Origin: a virus
Length of the DNA stretch: 24,338 nt
Strand: one strand, 5' to 3'
Virus record (IMG/VR): IMGVR_UViG_3300046804_005163
Location: 1 to 24,338 of that record
Shown one piece after another: positions 8,027-14,681 of this stretch (position 1 is the first letter of the stretch; the number at the start of each line of letters is the position of its first letter). The position numbers and the translations under genes were made by a program. The notes beneath the pieces were generated by a model. That model worked only from the letters and a program-made list of their open reading frames with translations, ran no database searches and had not been told where the DNA came from.

Positions 8027-8803
8027 TTATTTATATTCTCGTCTAGTCCAAACTTTATCTTTATATACCCCACCATCTGGCTGACGATAAAAGTTTGCAT
8101 TATCTACTATTTTAGCATACATTGTTGTTGAGTCTAAAATTTCAATTTCATGTTCCCAATTTTCTCTTTTAAATGGAAATATTTGTAAATACGGTGTTCC
8201 AGCAGGAATTGTACCTTCCCATCCATCAACGATAAAAAATGGAAAACTTCCTAAAATATGAACCTTATCTGAATCAACAATTCCAGTAGTACTCATAAAG
8301 GGAAGATCAAACCTATTCATTGGTGTCATAAATAAAGCACTATATCCTTCTGGTAACTGCAAACCCCAATCTGGCATCCATGCAAAGTGATCTGGATAAT
8401 ATCCCAAAGGATGTTTAAATTGTGGCATTGGTGGTCTTGGCGTACAAAAATCTTTATACATAGACTCAACCTTAACATCTATCTTACCTTTATCATTTTT
8501 AAAAAATACTAAATCACAAGGGGTCTTAAGAACATATCCAGTCATAAAAGCATCCATTAATGCTGGACAAGCCTTCCACGTAGGAATCATTCCGTAGTCA
8601 TTGGTTGTTCCTTCTTTTGGAAATGGACAAACCTCTTTCGGTGCTTTATAGTATTCTCCGTTAAATGGATTCTTAGCAAATCTATCTGCATCTTTATACC
8701 ATTGAGGTATCTCTTTTTGAGTTGAAGAAGGAACAGAATCACTTTGTTTAGTTAACCATGGTCTATATGATTTAAAAGATATTTTATTATATATTGATTC
8801 CAT
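8027..8803 (-). CDS. DUF6065-like protein B (unknown function)
   Basis: A 258-aa protein with no signal peptide or membrane segment. It begins with a basic, Trp-containing segment (YRPWLTKQSD, EIPQWYKDADRF) followed by the core shared with the protein at 6624-7334: CPALMDAFMTGYVLKTPCDLVF, cut here to its key residues P, G-Y and P-C-D, then SALFMTPMNRFDLPF and GTIPAGTPYLQIFPFKREN. Length and aromatic content suggest a beta-sandwich or cupin-like fold, but that is a guess. Its start overlaps the upstream oxygenase stop by one base (TAATG). The repeated oxygenase/DUF6065-like alternation is the strongest functional hint. Confidence 0.55.
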   Translation of the reverse strand: MESIYNKISFKSYRPWLTKQSDSVPSSTQKEIPQWYKDADRFAKNPFNGEYYKAPKEVCPFPKEGTTNDYGMIPTWKACPALMDAFMTGYVLKTPCDLVFFKNDKGKIDVKVESMYKDFCTPRPPMPQFKHPLGYYPDHFAWMPDWGLQLPEGYSALFMTPMNRFDLPFMSTTGIVDSDKVHILGSFPFFIVDGWEGTIPAGTPYLQIFPFKRENWEHEIEILDSTTMYAKIVDNANFYRQPDGGVYKDKVWTRREYK

Positions 8804-9516
8804 TATTTATGACCTAATTCATTAATGTCAGTCATAATTACTACACAATATTTTGTACCGCTCTTCATTGGAAGAGATGCGTGTTCGTAGATATAGTTAG
8901 ATGGAAAGATTGCAATGTCCCCTACCTTTGGAGTAAGAGTATATCCATCCAATCTTGGAAATTGAATTTCTCCTCCCTCATAATCATCATTAATATATAT
9001 AACTGCTGAAACTGTAGCATTATATGCGGGACCGTGATCGGCATGAATATTAAAATGTTTGCCTTCTCCTTCATACTTTACAAAATTAAAAGCCTCATAA
9101 TAAATAACATTAATTCCCCAATACTGTGCATAATCATCTATACAAAACTTTAACTTTTGATAAATTTCTTCATGTAAGTCTATTAACTCTGCATTAAATT
9201 CATCTCTTGGACCAAGATTTTCTTGTTTGTATTTAAAATCTACACAATCTCTTGCTTTTTTAATAGGCGTTGAAGAATTTGTTACTTGTGCTTCAGACCA
9301 TTTATATCTTTTTGTACCATCTAGATTTGACTCAAGAGTTTTGATATATCTATCTGCATCTTCTTTATTGAAAACATTTCTATAGACATTTAATCCCAAT
9401 CCAGGATTTTCTACAACTATCCCGTTTGACAAACTTTTTGTTGGGTATCTATTTGATGCTGTTTCTGATCTATCTTTTGTAAACCAAGGATTTTGGTTTT
9501 CGTCATAAGTATACAT
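8803..9516 (-). CDS. 2OG-Fe(II) oxygenase, paralogue 8 (first gene of operon)
   Basis: A 237-aa P4H-like oxygenase with H158-x-D160 (NIHADHG), H212 and K222, plus YINDDYEGGEIQFP (174-187) and LTPKVGDIAIFPSN. The ATG at 9516 has AAAGGAG five bases upstream. It is the promoter-proximal gene of a run of twelve genes (9516 to 963) with overlaps or gaps of only a few bases. A terminator and a promoter lie just upstream, so this unit can be expressed separately from the tail genes. Confidence 0.88.
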   Translation of the reverse strand: MYTYDENQNPWFTKDRSETASNRYPTKSLSNGIVVENPGLGLNVYRNVFNKEDADRYIKTLESNLDGTKRYKWSEAQVTNSSTPIKKARDCVDFKYKQENLGPRDEFNAELIDLHEEIYQKLKFCIDDYAQYWGINVIYYEAFNFVKYEGEGKHFNIHADHGPAYNATVSAVIYINDDYEGGEIQFPRLDGYTLTPKVGDIAIFPSNYIYEHASLPMKSGTKYCVVIMTDINELGHK

Positions 9517-9533
9517 AAAATCTCCTTTATTCT

Positions 9534-9544
9534 ATTATATACCA
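9534..9544 (-). promoter_or_regulatory. Probable promoter of the 2OG oxygenase operon
   Basis: On the minus strand TGG-TATATAAT can be read as an extended -10 element (TGG-TATATA), followed by a short A-rich leader and the AAAGGAG site of the gene at 9516. No good -35 box is visible, as expected for extended -10 promoters. It sits directly downstream of a terminator-like hairpin, supporting an independent transcript start. Confidence 0.5.
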
Positions 9545-9562
9545 TTGTACCATTTGTAACAT

Positions 9563-9599
9563 TAAAAAAATGCCTATGCTAGAAATTAATCTAGCATAG
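9563..9599 (-). terminator. Rho-independent terminator
   Basis: A perfect 10-bp inverted repeat (CTATGCTAGA at 9574-9583, TCTAGCATAG at 9590-9599) with a 6-base loop. Read on the minus strand the stem is followed by GGCATTTTTTT, a classic intrinsic terminator. It would end the tail-gene/FFP-1 transcript after the 64-aa gene and insulate the 2OG operon. Confidence 0.8.
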
Positions 9600-9626
9600 A
9601 ACATTAATATTTTTAAAAATGATTAT

Positions 9627-9821
9627 TTACTCTGCTGGAGGTAAAAACTCTGAACCATTCCAAGACCAACCTACATCAACAGGATTATCCTTCTCGACTT
9701 CGATTACCTTTGGATTTGATGATAATGCAGCAGCAAGTAGAGTATTTCTAGCATGTGCTGTTTCTTCAAAAGTAATGTCAGGGCCTACCTCGCCATCAAT
9801 TACGAATACATATCTTTTCAT
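9627..9821 (-). CDS. 64-aa conserved small phage protein, follows FFP-1
   Basis: The protein ends in a GWSWNGSEFLPP motif of a kind often seen in small proteins beside phage tail-fibre genes. It is clearly homologous to the 62-aa product at 23707-23895: both share KR[YF]xFVI, GPDIxF, VIEV, DxPV and GWxWxGxEF. Both lie immediately downstream of an FFP protein gene. It has a strong AAAGGAGG site and its own extended -10 element. A role as an assembly chaperone or small accessory subunit for the neighbouring repeat protein is inferred from this linkage; the biochemical function is unknown. Confidence 0.7.
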   Translation of the reverse strand: MKRYVFVIDGEVGPDITFEETAHARNTLLAAALSSNPKVIEVEKDNPVDVGWSWNGSEFLPPAE

Positions 9822-9848
9822 TTGTTACCTCCTTTATTTTATATATTA

Positions 9849-9857
9849 AGTATACCA
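9849..9857 (-). promoter_or_regulatory. Extended -10 promoter of the 64-aa gene
   Basis: TGG-TATACT on the minus strand, identical in all nine bases to the element before the ribonucleotide reductase gene. It starts four bases after the FFP-1 stop codon, 27 bases from the ATG of the small gene. Confidence 0.5.
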
Positions 9858-9861
9858 TCTA

Positions 9862-10974
9862 TTAACAGAAAACACATGAGTTTCCACTAAAGTAACAACC
9901 GCAGTATGAGTTGCATGGATTTGACTTAGGTGAGAAGCACGATCCTGTACATGTACATCCTCCTACGAATGATGGGAAGAATGGTGGGAAGAACGGTGGG
10001 AAGAACGGGAAGAACGGGAAGAACGGTGGGAAGAACGGGAAGAATGGGAAGTAAGGGAAGAACGGTGGGAAGAACGGGAAGAACGGGAAGAATGGTGGGA
10101 AGAACGGGAAGAATGGGAAGTAAGGGAAGAATGGTGGGAAGAATGGAAAGAATGGTGGGAAGAACGGTGGGAAGAATGGGAAGAATGGTGGGAAGAACGG
10201 TGGGAAGAACGGGAAGAACGGAGGGAAGAATGGAGGGAAGAACGGTGGGAAGAATGGTGGGAAGAATGGGAAGAACGGGAAGAATGGAGGGAAGAATGGT
10301 GGGAAGAATGGGAAGAATGGTGGGAAGAACGGTGGGAAGAACGGGAAGAACGGCGGGGTAGTTGTAACAGATGCAGTTGTGGCACCTGCAGATGAACCAT
10401 TAGCATTAATAGCAACAACTGTATAAGTTTGTGACCCTGGGGCAGTAGCAGAAGGTGTATTATCTGTAGCATCATAAGATGTAGCAGCAGCAGAAATACC
10501 AGTATAACTTGTTCCATCAGAACCAGTAATTGTATATGATGTTAGTGCACTACCGCCAGTTGCTCCTGCAGTCCAAGAAATAGTATTTGTATTTGCAGAT
10601 GTTGCAGATCCAGAAACAGATTGTGGTGCTTGTGGAACGGTAGTTACAGAAACAGATGCGCTTGTTGTAGGATTAGCAGTACCTGCAGCGTTGGTTCCTC
10701 TGACGGTAAATGTATAAGATGTACCGCCAGAAAGACCAGTGAATGTATAAGAAGTATTAGAGTTACCAGTAGTTATAGTTGATGTTGCTGGAGTAGTAGT
10801 AATTGTATAAGAAGTTGCTGCAGGAGATGTAGCAGGCAAAGTCCAGGATAAGTTAACAGCACCGTCGCCATATGCTCGACTTGTTCCTACGTTTGTACCA
10901 GATAAACCTGTTACTGCATCTGGTTGTAAGAAATTATCTTGTGCTGAAGACTTTATACCTCTTCTTTTGCTCAT
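9862..10974 (-). CDS. FFP-1: Fn3-Phe/Pro-repeat-8Cys virion-associated protein
   Basis: A 370-aa protein in four parts. Residues 1-19 form a short basic head. Residues 20-113 and 114-206 look like two fibronectin type III domains (NLSWTLP, SYTFTVRGTNAAG; TISWTAG, TYTVVAINANGSS). Residues 207-336 consist of FFP and FFPP repeats only: about 71 Phe and 56 Pro in 130 residues, with two Tyr and one Ser. The tail, 337-370, has eight Cys (CTCTGSC, NPC, YCGC, SC, FC). It follows the tail fibre gene by 30 bases with an AAAGGAG site, so it is probably a virion surface or adhesion protein. Such a Phe/Pro tract would be insoluble or membrane-seeking unless modified, and its prolines are obvious candidate substrates for the encoded 2OG oxygenases. 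I know of no described family with this architecture. Confidence 0.85.
   Translation of the reverse strand: MSKRRGIKSSAQDNFLQPDAVTGLSGTNVGTSRAYGDGAVNLSWTLPATSPAATSYTITTTPATSTITTGNSNTSYTFTGLSGGTSYTFTVRGTNAAGTANPTTSASVSVTTVPQAPQSVSGSATSANTNTISWTAGATGGSALTSYTITGSDGTSYTGISAAATSYDATDNTPSATAPGSQTYTVVAINANGSSAGATTASVTTTPPFFPFFPPFFPPFFPFFPPFFPPFFPFFPFFPPFFPPFFPPFFPPFFPFFPPFFPPFFPFFPPFFPPFFPFFPPFFPYFPFFPFFPPFFPFFPFFPPFFPYFPFFPFFPPFFPFFPFFPPFFPPFFPSFVGGCTCTGSCFSPKSNPCNSYCGCYFSGNSCVFC
9967..10356. repeat. Polypurine minisatellite encoding the Phe/Pro tract
   Basis: About 390 bp built from 9- and 12-bp units (GGGAAGAAC/T with or without GGT, GGA or GGC), purine on the plus strand except for T and C at fixed positions. 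Two GGGAAGTAA units encode the two Tyr. All unit lengths are multiples of three, so unit gain or loss stays in frame. Regular GGG spacing gives G-quadruplex potential on the strand that is the template for FFP-1. Confidence 0.9.
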
Positions 10975-11004
10975 GTCGTTCTCCTTTTACTTTGTTAAAC
11001 TTTC

Positions 11005-14000
11005 TTAGGCTGACAAGTCGCCCATTACTACCCAGGTGTCAGTTGCTCTCTTGAAAAGAGTTGCAGATGACCACTGTGCTCTCAACTTCAAACCAGGGGT
11101 AGCATTTACAGTTACACCTGATGCACCAGCAACAGTTACCTGTCCTGAGTTTGTCTGAAGAATATCGATTGAGGTTCCTACTGGGAATGCTGCTGTAGCA
11201 TTTGTAGGAATTGTTAGTGTGATTGCACCAGTATTGCTTAATTCAACAAGTGAATCTCTATCTCCTAGTACTACGGTATAAGATGTACCTGTTTGACCAT
11301 TAATAGAGGTTCTTGAAGGAACACCTTCTTTAGACTGTGTACCGTCTGAGAATGCAATACTTGTAGCAGATGCTGCACCTAATGTTGGTGTAACAAATGT
11401 TGGTGAGTTGGTAAATGCCACTGTAGAGGAACCAGACTCATCAGTAAGTGCTGCTGCAAGGTTTGCAGAAGATGGTGTTGCAAGGAATGTTGCTACACCA
11501 GTTCCGAGACCTGAGATACCAGTTGATACTGGAAGCCCTGTAGCATTAGTTAATGTAACTGCTGATGGTGTTCCAAGATTTGGTGTAACCAATGTTGGGC
11601 TGGTTGAAAGAACATTGTTTCCAGATCCAGTTGATGTTGTTACACCTGTACCACCATTTGCCACTGGAAGAGTTCCAGTTACGCCAGTTGTGAGTGGAAG
11701 TCCTGTTACATTTGTCATAACACCAGATGCTGGGGTTCCCAATGCTGGTGCAGTTAATGTAGGACTTGTTAATGTCTTATTTGTTAATGTTTGAGCAGTT
11801 GTGAGATCTGCTGTAATTGCGGTATTAATACTAAATGTTGTACCAGTTAGTGTCAAACCATTATTTGCTGTATATGTACCAGCACCAGAGAATTGCGTAA
11901 ATGTAAGTGAATCTGTTCCAACAGTTGTAACATCTGCTGTTTGAATCCATCCTGTATTAGCATTTACTGTTCCGCCCTTGACGAATATAAAGTCACCAGA
12001 GGAAACTTCTCCTGCTGCATCATAATCTGTTGCACGTGTTGGTGCACCGCTTGATGCTACAATATAGATACCATTTTGAGAAGCAGTGCTCTGATTCTTT
12101 ACAAGAATACGATTTCCAGTAGAGAGAGTTACTCCATCAAGTGTCTTATTATTGTCTACTGCATTTGTAAGGTTTACGTTGCCTGTTGTTGCTGCAACTA
12201 CAGATTCGTGTATGTTAATATTATTAACTGCTGCATCTACATATGCTTTTGTTGCTGCATCATTATCGTTTGTTGGTGTTGCAAGATTTGTAATTTTTTG
12301 GCTATTCATTGAGAATGCACCAGTTGGTGCTGTTAAATCTGTTACCTTTGATGTTCTAACCTGTGTATCAAAGTCGGAAATTGTGCTTGCTGTTTGTGAA
12401 CCAGTGTGGTTTGCACGAGCAAGTGGATCTGTTGCTAATTTGCTTAATGCAATTGCAGCAGAAGAACTAATATCTGCATTTACAATTGTTCCATCAGCAA
12501 TCATTCCTGAAGTAACTGTTCCTGTTGGAAGCGTTACTGTACCAGTAAATGTTGGGGAAGCAAGTGGTGCCTTAAGGTCAAGTGCTGTTTGTGTAGCAGT
12601 TGAAATAGGTTTATTAGCATCTGATGTATTATCTACGTTACCAAGACCAACCATAGATTTTGTAACACCAGAAACAGTACCTGTAAATGTTGGAGAAGCG
12701 ATTGGAGCATAGGTTGATGCTGCTGACGCAGAAGACAATTTAGCATCTAATTGTGTTTGAACAGAAGATGTAACACCATCAAGGTATCCAAGTTCTGTAG
12801 CAGAAACATCTGATGATACTGCTAATTTAGTCCAAGCAATTGCTGCTGATGCATTAATGTCATCATTAACAATCGCACCATCTGCAATCTTTCCAGATGT
12901 TACAGCCGAAGCAGCAAGTTTATCTGTTGTTACTGCTAAATCATTAATTTTTGCGGTAGTTACATTAAGATTTGCAATCTTATCTGTTGTAACTGCACTA
13001 TTTCCTATTTTGCCTTCTGTTACAGAACCATTTGAAGGCGTTCTTTCATCAGATAAACGAGAATCATCTGTAAGAACAATATCTGCTGTGTCAGCAATAC
13101 CGTGAACGTTTGTAGTATCTACTCTGTGATCTTCAATATCTTGAGTTAACGCTAATGAAGATGTATCAGCAATACCGTGAATATTTGTAGTGTCTGATGC
13201 GTGTGAAGAAAGTGCCGATGCTGCTGTTGCTACGGCTGATGACTCTGCAGCATCTGCTGAATTATCTGCATAAGTCTTGGTTGCAAGTGCAGATGTATCA
13301 TCAATTCCGTGGACACTTGTGGTGGCATCTGTATGTAGTGCAAGTTCAGTATCTAAATAATTTTGTGTAACAAGATCTGCGGTATTTGCAATACCATGAA
13401 CATTGGTTGTGTCACTTGTGTGTGCTGATAAGTCATCTGCATATACAAGATTTGCTGTATTTGTAATACCGTGTACTTCTGTTGTATCAGAATTATGTGT
13501 TGAAATTTGGGTAGTTACTTCATTATATGTTATTAAATCTGTCATATCTGCAACACCGTGAACATTTTGTGTTGAGTCTGCGTGTGTTGTTAAATCAGTT
13601 GTATAAATAAGATTTGCTGTATCTGAGATACCGTGTACTGTTTGTGTTAAATCTTGGTGATTTATTAAACTATCTTTTGTTGCAATTACATTTGTATTAA
13701 CATCGAATTGTTCTGTTCCAGAATTCCAACTTAGTCCTTCACCAGCAAGTGATGATTGATCTACTACTGAGTTTTGAACTGCATTTGAAACATAAAGTTT
13801 TGTTGCTAGGTCTGCTGTGTCAGCAATACCATGAACATTTGTTGTGTCTGCTTCGTGGTTAGAGAGATTTGTAGCCACGGTAGCAAAGAAATCAGGATCA
13901 TCATTAACGGCTGCTGCTAATTCATTTAGAGTATTTAGTAACTCTGGAGCGCCATCAAGAAGACCTGCTAGATCTTCTGCAGATGCATAATATACAAGGC

Positions 14001-14139
14001 TGGACCAATTAGATGATCCATTACCTATCTTAAACTTACCTGTATCGGTTTCAAAACCAATTTCACCTGCTGCTAGAATTGGGTTTGCAGATGTCCATTG
14101 TGACGCAGTTCCTCTGCGTTGCTGCATTCTTGTTGCCAT
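11005..14139 (-). CDS. Large tail fibre / receptor-binding protein
   Basis: A 1044-aa modular fibre. Residues 1-50 (RMQQRRGTASQW, LAAGEIGFETDTGKFKIGNG) match the N-terminal domain common to phage tail fibres and major tropism determinants. Residues 95-354 hold eight His-containing repeats. Residues 380-440 are VTTDKI-type repeats, 450-620 contain LGYLDGVTSSVQTQLD and two ASPTFTGTV repeats, 640-778 form a knob shared with the 688-aa fibre, and 780-900 have LTSPTLTxPxLGTP and VANGGTG motifs. A compact beta tip (about 955-1044) ends in DTWVVMGDLSA. Start ATG at 14139 with AAGGAG. Such proteins form trimers that bind the host surface. Confidence 0.88.
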   Translation of the reverse strand: MATRMQQRRGTASQWTSANPILAAGEIGFETDTGKFKIGNGSSNWSSLVYYASAEDLAGLLDGAPELLNTLNELAAAVNDDPDFFATVATNLSNHEADTTNVHGIADTADLATKLYVSNAVQNSVVDQSSLAGEGLSWNSGTEQFDVNTNVIATKDSLINHQDLTQTVHGISDTANLIYTTDLTTHADSTQNVHGVADMTDLITYNEVTTQISTHNSDTTEVHGITNTANLVYADDLSAHTSDTTNVHGIANTADLVTQNYLDTELALHTDATTSVHGIDDTSALATKTYADNSADAAESSAVATAASALSSHASDTTNIHGIADTSSLALTQDIEDHRVDTTNVHGIADTADIVLTDDSRLSDERTPSNGSVTEGKIGNSAVTTDKIANLNVTTAKINDLAVTTDKLAASAVTSGKIADGAIVNDDINASAAIAWTKLAVSSDVSATELGYLDGVTSSVQTQLDAKLSSASAASTYAPIASPTFTGTVSGVTKSMVGLGNVDNTSDANKPISTATQTALDLKAPLASPTFTGTVTLPTGTVTSGMIADGTIVNADISSSAAIALSKLATDPLARANHTGSQTASTISDFDTQVRTSKVTDLTAPTGAFSMNSQKITNLATPTNDNDAATKAYVDAAVNNINIHESVVAATTGNVNLTNAVDNNKTLDGVTLSTGNRILVKNQSTASQNGIYIVASSGAPTRATDYDAAGEVSSGDFIFVKGGTVNANTGWIQTADVTTVGTDSLTFTQFSGAGTYTANNGLTLTGTTFSINTAITADLTTAQTLTNKTLTSPTLTAPALGTPASGVMTNVTGLPLTTGVTGTLPVANGGTGVTTSTGSGNNVLSTSPTLVTPNLGTPSAVTLTNATGLPVSTGISGLGTGVATFLATPSSANLAAALTDESGSSTVAFTNSPTFVTPTLGAASATSIAFSDGTQSKEGVPSRTSINGQTGTSYTVVLGDRDSLVELSNTGAITLTIPTNATAAFPVGTSIDILQTNSGQVTVAGASGVTVNATPGLKLRAQWSSATLFKRATDTWVVMGDLSA
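13078..13857 (-). repeat. Eight His-containing repeats in the tail fibre
   Basis: Residues 95-354 contain eight copies of H-x2-[DSL]-x-T-x-[VI]-H-G-[IV]-x-[DN], spaced 25 to 44 residues. Variable linkers separate the nearly constant VHGIADT cores. Two His per unit at fixed spacing in a trimer could bind metal along the fibre axis, as His motifs do in T4 long tail fibre tips; this is inference. Confidence 0.85.
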
Positions 14140-14182
14140 TTATCTCTCCTTGTGGTATTTCTACCGTTTTATTTCTGTGCTT

Positions 14183-14191
14183 ATTATAACA
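14183..14191 (-). promoter_or_regulatory. Possible extended -10 promoter before the large fibre gene
   Basis: TGT-TATAAT on the minus strand, 43 bases upstream of the ATG at 14139, in the 58-base gap after the 151-aa gene. There is no convincing -35 box. Confidence 0.4.
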
Positions 14192-14197
14192 TCAATT

Positions 14198-14653
14198 TTA
14201 GTTGAAGTTATCTACTGCTACACCGCCATCAAAGGTATTATCCCATGAAGCAGTGTTGTAAGATCCACCTGTTATTGGTAAACCTTGTGGATCATTAAAA
14301 CTACCGCCACTTATAAATTGAGAAACAATCAAACCACTTCCATCAATAGCAGTGTCGTGGATATGCTGTGGAAGATTTAACGTATCATCAATTGTGGCCA
14401 TAGTTAACCATGATCCAGAATAATAAACATTAACTCTTGAGGTTAATGTATCAAACCATAAATCACCGTTATCTGGTGATAGTGGAGCGGTAGATCCGAC
14501 AAGCATACTGCTAGACATAGCATCTACATAGGCTTTTGTAGCAGCATGCGAGTTAAGTGTAGGTTCTCCTACAACTACAGATCCTCCGAAACTACCGCCG
14601 TTTCCGACCTGTAGTCCATTCTTGACCTTGAAATCTTTATCTACTGTTGCCAA
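14198..14653 (-). CDS. Short tail fibre / virion protein
   Basis: A 151-aa protein that starts with TTG at 14653 (GGGAG ten bases upstream). The N-terminus, LATVDKDFKVKNGLQV read as M, is almost the same as that of the 688-aa fibre (ATVNKDFKVKNGL), so the unusual start is well supported and the domain probably docks both proteins to the same virion site. ATKAYVDAM and GDLWFDTLTSRVNVYYSGSW are common phage fibre motifs, the latter like collar or knob strands. The C-terminus is Gly/Asn/Asp-rich. It may be an alternative or truncated fibre. Confidence 0.75.
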   Translation of the reverse strand: MATVDKDFKVKNGLQVGNGGSFGGSVVVGEPTLNSHAATKAYVDAMSSSMLVGSTAPLSPDNGDLWFDTLTSRVNVYYSGSWLTMATIDDTLNLPQHIHDTAIDGSGLIVSQFISGGSFNDPQGLPITGGSYNTASWDNTFDGGVAVDNFN

Positions 14654-14681
14654 GATCTACCACTCCCTTTTTATTTTATTT

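Noticed and set aside
9517-9626. tRNA or small RNA gene in the intergenic hairpin region
   Set aside because: There is only a 10-bp hairpin with a T-run; no cloverleaf or CCA end is visible.
9967-10356. CRISPR-like appearance of the direct repeats
   Set aside because: Units are 9-12 bp, contiguous, in frame and without spacers; they encode protein.
9930-10361. Open plus-strand frame rich in Gly, Arg, Thr and Met across the repeat tract
   Set aside because: It is antisense to FFP-1; the repeat units are free of stops in several frames. It has no ribosome site, and the Fn3 and Cys domains are only in the minus frame.
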